Under the pieces are notes generated by a model. The model was not told where the DNA came from, searched no databases, and worked only from the letters and a program-made list of their open reading frames with translations. A stretch of DNA of 64,000 nucleotides from assembly GCA_963715815.1 (NCBI GenBank), contig OY970278.1, positions 2,976,001-3,040,000 of the forward strand. The letters run 5' to 3'. The translations under genes were made by a program, and so were the position numbers. The stretch comes from JAFAMS01 sp963715815 (GTDB lineage: Bacteria > Vulcanimicrobiota > Vulcanimicrobiia > Vulcanimicrobiales > Vulcanimicrobiaceae). Of the stretch, positions 52,189 to 61,492 are shown one piece after another. Positions within the stretch are counted from its first letter, which is position 1. Every line of letters begins with the position of its first letter.

Positions 52189-52949
52189 ACAAGCTCGCAA
52201 AGCGCGCAGGCGGGGAGATCGACCTCGCGGTCGTTTTGGGGACTGGGCTTTCGGGGCTCGTCTCGGAGCAGATTCATGGGGCGCGAAAAATTTCGTACAA
52301 GAAGCTCGGGCTTCCGCACGCATCGCTGCTTGGACACGCGGGTGAAGCGCTTGTCGGCGAGTGGCATAAACGCCGCGTCGTCGCATTCTCGGGACGCTTT
52401 CATCTCTATCAAGGCTTTGATGCGCGCGAAGTAACCGCGCAGGTCGATCTCGCCCACGCGGCCGGCGCCAAGACGATCATCCTTACCAATGCATGCGGCG
52501 GATTGAATTCGAATTTCAGCGCGACCGACCTGATGCTGATCACGGATCAAATCAATCTCACCGGTACGAGTCCGTTGATCGGCCCTGACGATCCGAATCC
52601 GTTCATCGAAATGCTGAATGCGTATGATCCTGCACTTTGCGAGCTTGCTCGCCATCAGGCCGCATCGCTCGGCATCGAATTGCGCGAGGGCGTCTACGCC
52701 GGTCTCGTCGGGCCGGCATTCGAAACGCTCGCGGAAGCGCGCTGGCTGCGCTCGATCGCCGACGTGGTCGGCATGTCGACCGTGCTCGAGACGATTCGCG
52801 CACGCTATCTGAAGATGCGCGTCCTCGGTTTTAGCGTGGTTACGAACATGGTCGGTCTGCACACGTCACACGAAGAAGTGATGGCCGCCGGCAACGCACG
52901 CGCCGGGGACCTCGCCCGCCTGCTCGACTCAATAGTGGAGAGCTTGTAG
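52185..52949 (+). CDS. punA: Purine-nucleoside phosphorylase
   Basis: A 254-residue trimeric-type PNP. It has LAVVLGTGLSGLV (phosphate loop), VVAFSGRFHLYQGFDAREVT, HAAGAKTIILTNACGGLNSN, LMLITDQINLTGTSPLIGPD and YAGLVGPAFETLAEARWLRS. VGMSTVLETIRARYLKMRVL and TNMVGLHTSHEEV complete it; the Asn of TNMV is the purine-binding residue of guanosine/inosine-specific enzymes. It phosphorolyses purine nucleosides to base and (deoxy)ribose 1-phosphate. The GTG start overlaps the gpmI stop, placing salvage in the glycolytic operon. About 116 bases without recognisable features follow before the next gene. Confidence 0.94.
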   Translation: MNKLAKRAGGEIDLAVVLGTGLSGLVSEQIHGARKISYKKLGLPHASLLGHAGEALVGEWHKRRVVAFSGRFHLYQGFDAREVTAQVDLAHAAGAKTIILTNACGGLNSNFSATDLMLITDQINLTGTSPLIGPDDPNPFIEMLNAYDPALCELARHQAASLGIELREGVYAGLVGPAFETLAEARWLRSIADVVGMSTVLETIRARYLKMRVLGFSVVTNMVGLHTSHEEVMAAGNARAGDLARLLDSIVESL

Positions 52950-53065
52950 CACGATCACCAGGGGCGCGTATGTGCTGGCGAGCGATAATCGAACGCGCGC
53001 CCGCTCATGAGTGTTAACGTCGTTTACCTGAAAGACTCGGAACGCAAACGAGCGAAGGCGCGCGC

Positions 53066-54499
53066 ATGAGTCGTTTTTCGCGTTCGCGTTTTCTTACCAC
53101 GACAAGCGCTGCAGCGATGGCGCCTATGGTCGAGTGGATCCGGCCCGCCATGGCACAAGCCGCGCCGTCGAAACTCTCAGATATCGATCATCTGGTTTTT
53201 CTGATGCAAGAAAACCGTTCGTTCGATCATTATTTCGGCTCGCTTTCAGGCGTGCGCGGGTTCGGCGATCCGCACGCGGTCGAATTGCCGCAAGGCCGTC
53301 CGGTCTTCTATCAACCCGACCAGCTCACCAAGGGCGGCTACGTTCTTCCGTTTCATCTCGACACGAAAACGACGAGCGCACAGCGCCTCTACGACCTCAG
53401 CCACGCGTGGAAGATCTTGCACGAAAGCTGGAACGGCGGAAAGATCGACGGCTGGGTGAGCTCGCACCGCGAGAGCAATGGCCCGAAAGGCCCGCTGACG
53501 ATGGGCTACTACACGCGCGACGACTTGCCGTTCTATTACGGGCTTGCCGATGCGTTTACGATCTGCGACGGCTACCATTGTTCGGTGATGGGGCCGACCG
53601 ATCCGAATCGCTATTTCTGGATGACGGCGACGATCGATCCCGACGGCAAGAACGGCGGACCTGCCAAGTCCAATAGCGAGCACAAGCGCTTCACGTGGCC
53701 GACATATCCCGAACGTCTCGAGAAAGCCGGCGTTTCCTGGCGCATCTACCGGCCCGAAAGCGACGCACAATATCCTGTCGGTCTCGACGTGGTTATGAAT
53801 TTCGCGCCGTTCCAAGATGCGAATAAGACTTCGTCGCTCTACGACAGCGGCGTGAAACTGCGCTCGGTCGATACGATGCTCTCAGATATTCGCAGTGGAA
53901 ATCTGCCGTCTGTGACGTGGATCGTCCCGCCGTACGCGCTGTGCGAACATCCCGATATGCTGCCCGCCGCGGGCGAAGATTACGTGCGGAAAATTCTGGA
54001 AGCATTTTGGTCGAACCCGAAACTATGGTCGCGTACGGCATTCATCATCGTATACGACGAGAACGACGGACTCTTCGATCACGTCGTTCCGCCGACGCCA
54101 CCGGCCGGAGCCGCCGGCGAGTACATCGACGGCGTGCCGATCGGGCTTGGTTTTCGCGTTCCGTGTCTTGTGATCTCGCCGTTCTCGCGCGGAGGCTACG
54201 TGTGCGGCGATACCTTCGATCACACGTCGTGTCTGCGCTTGATCGAAAAACGCTTCGGTGTCGAAGTACCGAATCTCTCGACATGGCGCCGTCAGACGAG
54301 CGGCGATCTCACGAGCGCCTTCGGTTTCGGTGAACCGCCGAACATGAACGTGCCCACGCTTCCGCAAACTGCCGACGCCCTCAAAGCCGTCGAAGCGGCA
54401 CTCAATCGCCTAAACCCGCCTGCGGTGCCATTCAAACAGTCGATGCCGAAGCAAGAGGTCGGCGCCATCGTCCGTAAACGCCGCGGAAGACTCGCCTAA
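53066..54499 (+). CDS. Exported phospholipase C/AcpA-family phosphoesterase
   Basis: A 477-residue secreted enzyme. The N-terminus MSRFSRSRFLTTTSAAAMAP resembles a Tat signal with SRSRFL in place of the strict twin-Arg motif, and the cleavage site is near AMAQAAP. The catalytic core opens with HLVFLMQENRSFDHYFGSL (nucleophile region). It continues with DGYHCSVMGPTDPNRYFW, TWIVPPYALCEHPDM, FIIVYDENDGLFDHVVPP and RVPCLVISPFSRGGYV, all features of the phosphatidylcholine-hydrolysing PLC and acid phosphatase AcpA group. It likely hydrolyses phosphodiesters or phosphomonoesters outside the membrane, for phosphate scavenging or lipid turnover; the substrate is not set by sequence. It is a single gene between punA and the cyclase gene. 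Confidence 0.87.
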   Translation: MSRFSRSRFLTTTSAAAMAPMVEWIRPAMAQAAPSKLSDIDHLVFLMQENRSFDHYFGSLSGVRGFGDPHAVELPQGRPVFYQPDQLTKGGYVLPFHLDTKTTSAQRLYDLSHAWKILHESWNGGKIDGWVSSHRESNGPKGPLTMGYYTRDDLPFYYGLADAFTICDGYHCSVMGPTDPNRYFWMTATIDPDGKNGGPAKSNSEHKRFTWPTYPERLEKAGVSWRIYRPESDAQYPVGLDVVMNFAPFQDANKTSSLYDSGVKLRSVDTMLSDIRSGNLPSVTWIVPPYALCEHPDMLPAAGEDYVRKILEAFWSNPKLWSRTAFIIVYDENDGLFDHVVPPTPPAGAAGEYIDGVPIGLGFRVPCLVISPFSRGGYVCGDTFDHTSCLRLIEKRFGVEVPNLSTWRRQTSGDLTSAFGFGEPPNMNVPTLPQTADALKAVEAALNRLNPPAVPFKQSMPKQEVGAIVRKRRGRLA

Positions 54500-54521
54500 A
54501 GCGCCGTAGAACCTAATCGCC

Positions 54522-56231
54522 ATGCGGCTTCGCACGCTGGCGTGGGCGTTTGCCCTGGTCGTTGTTTTCATTTTACCGGCGGCTGTTCGCTGGCGGCCAG
54601 TGCCAAGCGTTTCCGATCCGATCTTCACGAGGGCGCTCGCTCTCTACGATCCGGCGGGAACGTTGCAGATAAAGGACGTCGCCGGCGACGCGCGTGCACG
54701 ATTCGGCAACGCTGAAATGTTGCCGACCTTTCCTGAAGGTTACGTTCCTCGGGCGTATTGGTTTCGCGTAACGTTCCCACACGGTACTTCGAACTGGCCA
54801 CCCGTGCTTGCTTACTCATACAAGGTCACGCAGATCGACGTCTACCGCGCCGCCGGAGGCGGCTTCGAGCATGTCGGCGGCGGATACGATCTGGCCGATC
54901 GTGATTCCGCGCTCGTACCCGGCTTGTTACAACTTCCCGAGTGGGCATTGTCGGGCGCGCCAGTCTACGTGCGCATCGCGACGGTCATCGACCCACGATC
55001 GGTGACGCTCCAGCCGCTCGCACCCGCGCTAATGGCCTCCCTTCAGCGGCGCATCGCCTTCGGATTTTTCACGGGCTTCTTCATTGCCATCGGTGCGTTC
55101 GTTCTTTGGACGTTCTTCGCGTTGCGCGATCGCCCGCTGCTCGACTATGCAACGGTAATGTTCCTCGAGGCTGCGGCGACGGTCATCGGCTTCGGCGTGT
55201 TGTGGCAAGTGCTTCCGCCCCTCACGTTCTTAGCCCGTGAGCTCGTCTACGACTGCGCGGCGCTCGGCGCGGCCGTCGCGCTCACCGCGTTCACAATCGG
55301 CTTCTTGCGCCTTAACGTGCGCGACCGTCGCGCGTTCTCCGTCGTGTTGTTCGGAACGGCGTGCGTGCTCACAGTGTACATCACCGATTTCTTCCCGAAC
55401 GCAACCCTCGCGTGGGTGTGGACGCTCATCGCAAGCCTACTGTTTTACGCCACGCTATTCTACGCCGGTGTTCGCGCTGCGCGTTCAGGTATGCCCATCG
55501 GGCGGATTTACGCAATCGGCATTGCGTGCACGATGATCGGGTACGCCATAAACATGAGCTCCTACGCGCTCCCCCGGCAGGATCTCTTCGTTTACGCTTT
55601 TCAGGTCGGGAATGCGTTGCAGGCGCTGATCTTAGCGATCGCGGTCGCTTCGAGTGTCCAAGAGACGCGCGCCGAAAACCGGCGATTGGTTTCGGAATCA
55701 GTTGAGCTCACGCAGCTTGCAAGCCTCGATGGGCTCACCGGGGTTCTCAATCGCCGCTCGTTCGATCAAGCTCTCGATGCTGCCGCGGCGCGTGCCGTTG
55801 CGACGCAAAAGCCGCTCGGCATCCTGATCTTGGATATCGACTACTTCAAAGACTACAACGACGGACTCGGGCATCAAGCCGGCGACGAAGCGTTGCGCGC
55901 CGTCGCGCAAGCCTGCGCTTCTTGTGTACGAACGGGAGACGTCTTCGCACGCTACGGCGGCGAGGAATTTGCCGCCATCGTCGTTGACTCGACGCTCGAA
56001 GATCTCCAACGCATCGCAGACCGCATGTTCATCGCTCTATCGGTGCTGGCAATCCCACGCGGCGACGGTACACTCCTTACGATCAGCATCGGCGGCGCGA
56101 ACGGTTTGCCGCTTTCGCCACGTGATGCCGTAGAGATCGTGCACGCCGCAGACTCCGAGCTTTACGCCGCCAAGCGCAGCGGCCGCAATCGCGCCAAATT
56201 GAGCTTGTACGAAGTGCTCGGCGCTACTTAG
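54522..56231 (+). CDS. Membrane diguanylate cyclase with 7TMR-DISM-type sensor
   Basis: A 569-residue protein. It has an N-terminal helix (WAFALVVVFILPAAV), an extracytoplasmic beta domain (about residues 30-165, with RAYWFRVTFPHGTSNWPPVL), then seven hydrophobic helices (about 170-385), a short coiled linker (VQETRAENRRLVSESVELTQ) and a GGDEF domain. The latter has LDGLTGVLNRRSF, LDIDYFKDYNDGLGHQAGDE and ARYGGEEF at about 476-483, so the active site is intact. RTGD five residues before GGEEF is a c-di-GMP inhibitory site. It synthesises c-di-GMP in response to an envelope signal and may control exopolysaccharide output; that link is inference. Confidence 0.92.
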   Translation: MRLRTLAWAFALVVVFILPAAVRWRPVPSVSDPIFTRALALYDPAGTLQIKDVAGDARARFGNAEMLPTFPEGYVPRAYWFRVTFPHGTSNWPPVLAYSYKVTQIDVYRAAGGGFEHVGGGYDLADRDSALVPGLLQLPEWALSGAPVYVRIATVIDPRSVTLQPLAPALMASLQRRIAFGFFTGFFIAIGAFVLWTFFALRDRPLLDYATVMFLEAAATVIGFGVLWQVLPPLTFLARELVYDCAALGAAVALTAFTIGFLRLNVRDRRAFSVVLFGTACVLTVYITDFFPNATLAWVWTLIASLLFYATLFYAGVRAARSGMPIGRIYAIGIACTMIGYAINMSSYALPRQDLFVYAFQVGNALQALILAIAVASSVQETRAENRRLVSESVELTQLASLDGLTGVLNRRSFDQALDAAAARAVATQKPLGILILDIDYFKDYNDGLGHQAGDEALRAVAQACASCVRTGDVFARYGGEEFAAIVVDSTLEDLQRIADRMFIALSVLAIPRGDGTLLTISIGGANGLPLSPRDAVEIVHAADSELYAAKRSGRNRAKLSLYEVLGAT

Positions 56232-57150
56232 CCGACCCGTTGTCGAGATTCATCAGGCCACTCCCGCCACCGAGCATTTGAGGAACGCGCCCGTCCCAAC
56301 CATTGTCTTTGGTCATGTGCTCGATGAATGTGAGCGAGACGAGATCGGCAGCAATTCGCGGATCCGTGCCGAGCCCTTCGCGCCGTAACTGCTCGGCTTT
56401 GCGATCGCCGTCGGCGGTTGTGATCTCTTGTTGCGCCAGAACACGCTTGGTGTTCAGGACGGTCAGCTCGCGCTGATACTCTTGCTCGGCTGCAGCGCGC
56501 GCTTCGGAAGCTTCCTGATATTTCGGTCCAAACGAAATATTGGTGAGCGAAACGAACGCCATGCGAACGCCGTACGGCTTGAGATCGCGATCTAGGTCAG
56601 CCTGCAGGTCGTTCGCAACGCGCGCACGATTCGCAAGCAATACTGCTGCGTTGTAGTTGGGTTCGATTTGCTTGAGCCAATAGGACGCGCGCGGTTCGAT
56701 GAGCCGTCCGGAAATGCTTGTATCGCGCCCATCGTCACCTTTGAACTGCGCGACGATATCCTTGAGCTTGCTGTCATCGAGCGAGAAATTGATGACGTAG
56801 TCGTTGTCGGCGTTTTGGAGATCCTTAGTGAACACAGAATCACCGGCGACCTTCAAGGCACGCATTTGCGTGTTGATCGGATAGACGCCGTTGATCAACG
56901 GCCATTTCAGATTAAGACCCGGCTCCAATACGCGATCCGTCAGCGCACCGTTGAACGTGACGATGTCGATTTGCCCAAACGGCACGATCACCATGCTCGA
57001 ATCGACGACGACTGCGACAGCCATTACCGCAAGCGCGCCGGCCGCCGGCAGCGGCGACGCCTTGACGCCCATGGTCTTCGTCCATAGCCAGAGCATGTAA
57101 TACACGCCCGCCGCGATTAATCCAAAGGAGACCAACACGATTAGTTGCAT
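56224..57150 (-). CDS. SPFH/prohibitin (band 7) family membrane protein
   Basis: A 308-residue protein with two N-terminal helices (LIVLVSFGLIAAGVYYMLWL and ALAVMAVAVVVDSSMVIVPF). The SPFH domain follows: GQIDIVTFNGALTDRVLEPG, LNLKWPLINGVYPINTQMRA and DLDRDLKPYGVRMAFVSLTN. A Glu/Ala-rich coiled coil (YQEASEARAAAEQEYQREL) leads into a C-terminus with LRREGLG. Such proteins form large membrane rings, often with proteases such as FtsH. Its 3' end overlaps the cyclase gene by eight bases. It is followed upstream on the same strand by a MaoC gene 20 bases away. Confidence 0.87.
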   Translation of the reverse strand: MQLIVLVSFGLIAAGVYYMLWLWTKTMGVKASPLPAAGALAVMAVAVVVDSSMVIVPFGQIDIVTFNGALTDRVLEPGLNLKWPLINGVYPINTQMRALKVAGDSVFTKDLQNADNDYVINFSLDDSKLKDIVAQFKGDDGRDTSISGRLIEPRASYWLKQIEPNYNAAVLLANRARVANDLQADLDRDLKPYGVRMAFVSLTNISFGPKYQEASEARAAAEQEYQRELTVLNTKRVLAQQEITTADGDRKAEQLRREGLGTDPRIAADLVSLTFIEHMTKDNGWDGRVPQMLGGGSGLMNLDNGSAK

Positions 57151-57170
57151 GGATCCACTGCCTTTCGAGT

Positions 57171-57632
57171 CTACGTTTGCTTCGGCGGTTTTCGGGCGAT
57201 GAATGCGACAGTCGTGAACGTCATAACTTCCTGGTCTTTCTGATTGTAGACCAGGAAGCCGAGGCGCATGATGCCGCGATCCGGACGCGAGCGTGATTCA
57301 CGCTTCTCGAGGATCGTGATTTTGGTTCGAATCGTGTCGCCGGGGCGCACCGGTTCCGTCCAGCGCAGCTCGTCGATGCCGGGCGAACCGTACCCGGTCT
57401 CGTTGATCAAACCCATATGAAAGAACATCCGGAACGCAAACGTGAGCGTCTGAAAGCCGCTCGCGATCAATCCACCGTACGGCGACTTCTCCGCCGCTTC
57501 CGTGTTGATGTGGAAACGCTGCGGATCGTACTTGAAGGCAAAATCGATAATGCTCGCCTCCGTTATCGTCACGCCCGGCGACATCAGCGATTCGTCAACG
57601 GCGAAATCCTCGAAATAACGACTTCCGATCAT
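57171..57632 (-). CDS. MaoC-type (R)-specific enoyl-CoA hydratase-like protein
   Basis: A 153-residue single-hotdog protein. It has FAVDESLMSPGVTITEASII and FDPQRFHINTEAAEKSPYGG, whose Asp and His (DPQxFH) are the catalytic pair. PYGGLIASGFQTLTFAFRMF, RWTEPVRPGDTIRTKITILE and QKDQEVMTFTTVAFIARKP follow. It would hydrate an enoyl-CoA or enoyl-acid thioester. The specific pathway is not visible from its neighbours. Its start overlaps the Kup stop by four bases (ATGA), so it is translated after the transporter gene. Confidence 0.86.
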   Translation of the reverse strand: MIGSRYFEDFAVDESLMSPGVTITEASIIDFAFKYDPQRFHINTEAAEKSPYGGLIASGFQTLTFAFRMFFHMGLINETGYGSPGIDELRWTEPVRPGDTIRTKITILEKRESRSRPDRGIMRLGFLVYNQKDQEVMTFTTVAFIARKPPKQT

Positions 57633-59515
57633 ACGGGAACCTCTACGCCTATCTTAACGACACGATCGGGCGGGATATCGAGCACCGCTTCCATCGGAAG
57701 CGCATTCCTCACCATCCATGCGAACAAGTTGCGTTGCCAGGTCATCAGTCGGTGTCCGTCTCCTCCCGGAACGAGTGTGGATTCAGCGAGATAGAATACC
57801 GTATCATTGAACACATTGTCTTTTGCCTTGTTGCGGCATAAGACGACTATCTCGCCGGTCTTGGGTGTTTCCATGAAGCCGTAATGGGCCGTAACGCGAT
57901 AAAAAGTTTTCTCTCGCAATTCCTCGAGCTGTATGCGTTCTTCTGCCGGGACCCAAGGCCGTCGCTCGTAGATGATCGTGAGAAGTACCACCGTCTCGAA
58001 CGTTACGTGTGTACGCAGCCACTGATGGGTCAGTGCGTATGGGACACCTTGCGGATGCGCCGTTAAGAAAACCGCAGTTCCGACTAGCTTCGTGGGTGGA
58101 CGCGAGTCGATATCTCTCATGAACTCTTCGACCGGAACGCCCATCTTCTCGAAGGCGCGCGCCTGCCGGCGGCGGCCGATGTTCCATACGACGAAGATCG
58201 TGAACACGACAACGGCGATCGTTAGCGGAATCCAACCGCCGGTCGGGATCTTGAAGATGTTTCCAACCAAGAACGAGCCGTCGAAACACAAGAAAAAGGC
58301 GGTGAGGATTGTCGTTTGCCACCACTGCCAGTGCCAGACGCGACGCGTGAAGGCCGCAAAGGCAATCGTCGTCGAGATCATTGTGAGCGTCACCGCCAGA
58401 CCGTACGCGTCGCCGAGGTTCGCCGAGTGCTTGAACACGATGACCAACGCGATACACAAGACGCCGAGCGCTAGGTTCACAAACGGGATGTATATTTGAC
58501 CGGCTCGCTCGTCGGATGTATGGACGACACTCAAGCGAGGAAGATACCCGAGCTGCACTGCTTGTTGCGTCAGCGAGAAGGCGCCCGAAATCAGCGCTTG
58601 CGATGCAATTACGGTCGCCGCCGTCGCGAGGATGACCATCGGCATCAGCGCCCACGCTGGTACCATCGAGTAAAAGCCAAACGCTTTCGGCGATGAGAGG
58701 GCAAGCGCGCCCTGACCGAGATACTCAAACGCGAGCGCCGGGAAGACCGCCGCGTACCATGCCGTCCGAATAGCCTTGATGCCGAAGTGACCGAGATCGG
58801 CGTACATCGCCTCCGCGCCGGAAATGCATAAGACGGTCGCACCCAAAACGACGACGACCATAAGGCTCGGGTGCAGCACGAAGCGCAGTGCGTAGAGCGG
58901 ATTGAGCGCTGCCAGGATCGCCGGATTGTGAACGATCGAATTCAGGCCGAGCGCCACGCACGCAATGCACCACAACAACATCACCGGGCCGAACAAACCG
59001 CCGATCTTGCCGGTTCCACGCGGCTGGAGTACGAAGAGCGCGATCAAGATCAGTACCGTAATCGGAACGGACATTTCAAGCGCGCCCGGCGTCGCGACGT
59101 TGAGCCCCTCGACGGCACTAAGCACCGAGATTGCCGGCGTGATGATGCCGTCGCCGTACAAAGCGGCCGTCCCAAACAGAATCACGAGCGCGATAAACGG
59201 CAAACGCGTTTGCTTCGCCGCCTTGATCGGATCGGTCGGATAGATCAAACCGAGAAGCGCAAGCGTACCGCCCTCACCGTCGTGGTCGGCGCGCATGATG
59301 AAGCCGGCGTATTTGATGCACACTACACCGATTAGCGTCCAAAAGAACATCGACGATATCGCAAGCACGTTCTCCGGCGTCGGTTTCGGCGCGCTATCGC
59401 CGAGAAAACATTGACCGAATGCGTAGAGCGGGCTGGTCGCTATGTCGCCAAAGACGACGCCAAGTGCTCCGAGAGCGAGAAACGAGCCTGCTCTCGAGCG
59501 TCCTTGCGATGCCAT
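57629..59515 (-). CDS. kup: Low-affinity potassium transport system protein
   Basis: A 628-residue potassium uptake protein. It has ALGALGVVFGDIATSPLYAF (family N-terminus), MRADHDGEGGTLALLGLIYP, GDGIITPAISVLSAVEGLNV, then EAMYADLGHFGIKAIRTAWY and LAFEYLGQGAL. Twelve hydrophobic segments run to about residue 455. A soluble C-terminal domain has TAVFLTAHPQGVPYALTHQW and VVLLTIIYERRPWV. Length and motifs are normal for the KUP/HAK/KT family. It is probably co-transcribed with the MaoC gene, whose start overlaps its stop. Confidence 0.95.
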   Translation of the reverse strand: MASQGRSRAGSFLALGALGVVFGDIATSPLYAFGQCFLGDSAPKPTPENVLAISSMFFWTLIGVVCIKYAGFIMRADHDGEGGTLALLGLIYPTDPIKAAKQTRLPFIALVILFGTAALYGDGIITPAISVLSAVEGLNVATPGALEMSVPITVLILIALFVLQPRGTGKIGGLFGPVMLLWCIACVALGLNSIVHNPAILAALNPLYALRFVLHPSLMVVVVLGATVLCISGAEAMYADLGHFGIKAIRTAWYAAVFPALAFEYLGQGALALSSPKAFGFYSMVPAWALMPMVILATAATVIASQALISGAFSLTQQAVQLGYLPRLSVVHTSDERAGQIYIPFVNLALGVLCIALVIVFKHSANLGDAYGLAVTLTMISTTIAFAAFTRRVWHWQWWQTTILTAFFLCFDGSFLVGNIFKIPTGGWIPLTIAVVVFTIFVVWNIGRRRQARAFEKMGVPVEEFMRDIDSRPPTKLVGTAVFLTAHPQGVPYALTHQWLRTHVTFETVVLLTIIYERRPWVPAEERIQLEELREKTFYRVTAHYGFMETPKTGEIVVLCRNKAKDNVFNDTVFYLAESTLVPGGDGHRLMTWQRNLFAWMVRNALPMEAVLDIPPDRVVKIGVEVPV

Positions 59516-59529
59516 GCGATCCTATTTCG

Positions 59530-61491
59530 TTAGAAGAACGGGGAGTTCCAGACCGCGGAAACAACGCCGTTGAGGGAACCCACGGGCGTCGCTGTGGTCG
59601 TGGGCGCGAAGTAGAACGTCGCGCCCAGCTGTACGCCCGCAAAGACACCATCAGGTGATGTTACGACGCGTCCCGGCGATGGCGAGAAGGTGCTCCCGAT
59701 CGTGAACGCACTTGCGCTGCTCTCTTCGTACATTCCCACGAGCTGATTCCCGTAGCTGAAGAGCAGGGCCGGTATGCCCGGCAGTGTTGCGAGCGACCCT
59801 GCGGCGCCAAACTGATTGCCGTAGGCGTTGGCTTGAATGTTCCCCAAGCACGGATCGCTGCTGTATAGCGTACACGTTAGGATGGCGTTATTCGCGTAAG
59901 CCAGGTCGAACGCGCGGAACGATGCGTAAAGGTGTATGTTGTCCGAAGTCGCTGCGGTCGTACTGGTTGACGACGATAACGTGGCGTAGATATTCGGGAG
60001 GCCGACGCCGGCAACGTTGAACGAACCGCCGAGCGGCGATCCGGTATTCGCGTTATCGACTTCGTACAACGTCGACGAAGCGGACGTCGCGAAAACATAG
60101 TCAAACGTGCCGTTCGAAAACACAGTGATACTACTGCCCGCCAGCGCAGTGAGACCGCCGGCGATCGCGGTATCTGTCGCAGTACCGTAGGCGAAAGGAT
60201 ACGTGGCGGCGTTTGAATAGTCGATGCGATGAATCGTACCGTCGGAGTTCACAACGTATGCTTGCTCGTTGAGACTTGCCGCGATGTCGTCGCCGCCGGT
60301 ACTCGACAGCGGAATTTGCGCGACCGGCACGACCGAGGGCCCGATAAAGAGTCCGTTTGCGATAATGACGTCAACGACCGGACCCGAGGCAGTGTCATCG
60401 AGGACGACAAGAGCGCCGGCGCCGTCCTGCGACATTCCGACCGGGTTTGTGAACGTGAGGGTTCCCCCCGCGTACAGCGACGCGAGTGGAACTTGTCCGC
60501 ACGTATACGAGGACGGGCCGCCGTTGACGAGTCCGAGCGCATAGAGCCCGCTCGTCGATGCCGTGAAAGCCATGTGATCGACACTGTACATCGTCGAGAA
60601 ATTCACAGGCACGGTTCCGGCCGGCGATTGCGCTGCGACCGTCGTCGTTTGACCGCTCGCAGACCCTGGAGCTTGAAAATAGTATTGCTCGACGGTCGCG
60701 TTGTAGATCGTGGGCGACGTCCCAAGCGATGCGCCATTGTAGAGGATATTGAAGCCGCTATTCGTGTTGATCGTAACCGGGTACGCGAGCGCCCCGACCA
60801 TAAATTCGTTGTCGACGTCCGCGAAGTGGAAGCTCACGAACGATGGACTGACGCACGGCGTCGCCGAGTCGATGTAGACGGCAGCCGGAACACCATACGT
60901 TTGAATGTTGACTGTGCCCGCGTACGGGATATTGACGGGCGTAGGCGGCGTGCCGTAAACGCTCGTCCCGGGCAAGCCCGGCGTCAACGCGATAATGCGA
61001 TTCTGCGAGTCATACGCGACGGCATAGAACGTGTCGCTCCCGCCCGGCGCGTAAATGTCGACGTTGTTATAGCAGTCCAGCGCAAAATACGTCGGCGGTG
61101 CGAAATAGCAGTTGAGATCGCTGCTATTATTTTGGAAACCAACCGTCAGCGTCTGATATGACGCCAGCTGCCCGTTCTGGTAGATGTCGAGCAGAATGTA
61201 GCCGCCCACCACGCCGAAGCCAAGGTATTTCGGTTTCCGAACCAGCGTCGGCGTCGGCCTCGACTGATTCGATTGCGCGCTACGTCGATTCTTGGCGGAG
61301 GGCATCGTTAAGTAGCCGGGCGCCGCATGCGGAATCGAAAAGTTGATCGAAAGCTTCTTCGCGTTTTGCGGCGTGTTGGGTATGCCGCCGCCGGATGGCG
61401 CGCCGTGGCCTCCGCCGCCGCCACCGCAGCCGGCGATAAAAACGAGCCCAGCGGTCGTAAGGCCGGCTGCCGTTTTTTTCGCGCGCGTCAA
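59530..61491 (-). CDS. Large hexaglycine lipoprotein (second of tandem pair)
   Basis: A 653-residue exported lipoprotein. TTG 61491 gives LTRAKKTAAGLTTAGLVFIA followed by the lipobox-like AGCGGGGGGH, with six Gly after the Cys. It is collinear with the gene immediately upstream, sharing RKPKYL, YDSQNRIIALTPGLPGTS, TSGLYALGLVNG, VGMSQDGAGALVVLDDTASG and RVVTSPDGVFAGVQLGATF. Repeated beta-strand blocks with paired Cys suggest a beta-propeller-like or multi-sandwich extracellular protein. Function is unknown. The start is one base after the preceding gene's stop, so translation may be coupled. The frame extends to 61704 but that extension is not signal-like. Confidence 0.78.
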   Translation of the reverse strand: MTRAKKTAAGLTTAGLVFIAGCGGGGGGHGAPSGGGIPNTPQNAKKLSINFSIPHAAPGYLTMPSAKNRRSAQSNQSRPTPTLVRKPKYLGFGVVGGYILLDIYQNGQLASYQTLTVGFQNNSSDLNCYFAPPTYFALDCYNNVDIYAPGGSDTFYAVAYDSQNRIIALTPGLPGTSVYGTPPTPVNIPYAGTVNIQTYGVPAAVYIDSATPCVSPSFVSFHFADVDNEFMVGALAYPVTINTNSGFNILYNGASLGTSPTIYNATVEQYYFQAPGSASGQTTTVAAQSPAGTVPVNFSTMYSVDHMAFTASTSGLYALGLVNGGPSSYTCGQVPLASLYAGGTLTFTNPVGMSQDGAGALVVLDDTASGPVVDVIIANGLFIGPSVVPVAQIPLSSTGGDDIAASLNEQAYVVNSDGTIHRIDYSNAATYPFAYGTATDTAIAGGLTALAGSSITVFSNGTFDYVFATSASSTLYEVDNANTGSPLGGSFNVAGVGLPNIYATLSSSTSTTAATSDNIHLYASFRAFDLAYANNAILTCTLYSSDPCLGNIQANAYGNQFGAAGSLATLPGIPALLFSYGNQLVGMYEESSASAFTIGSTFSPSPGRVVTSPDGVFAGVQLGATFYFAPTTTATPVGSLNGVVSAVWNSPFF

Positions 61492-61492
61492 G

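Noticed and set aside
60229..61161. A 310-codon open frame antisense to the second hexaglycine lipoprotein
   Set aside because: Arg/Asp-rich low-complexity translation with no motif, opposite a well-supported paralogous gene.
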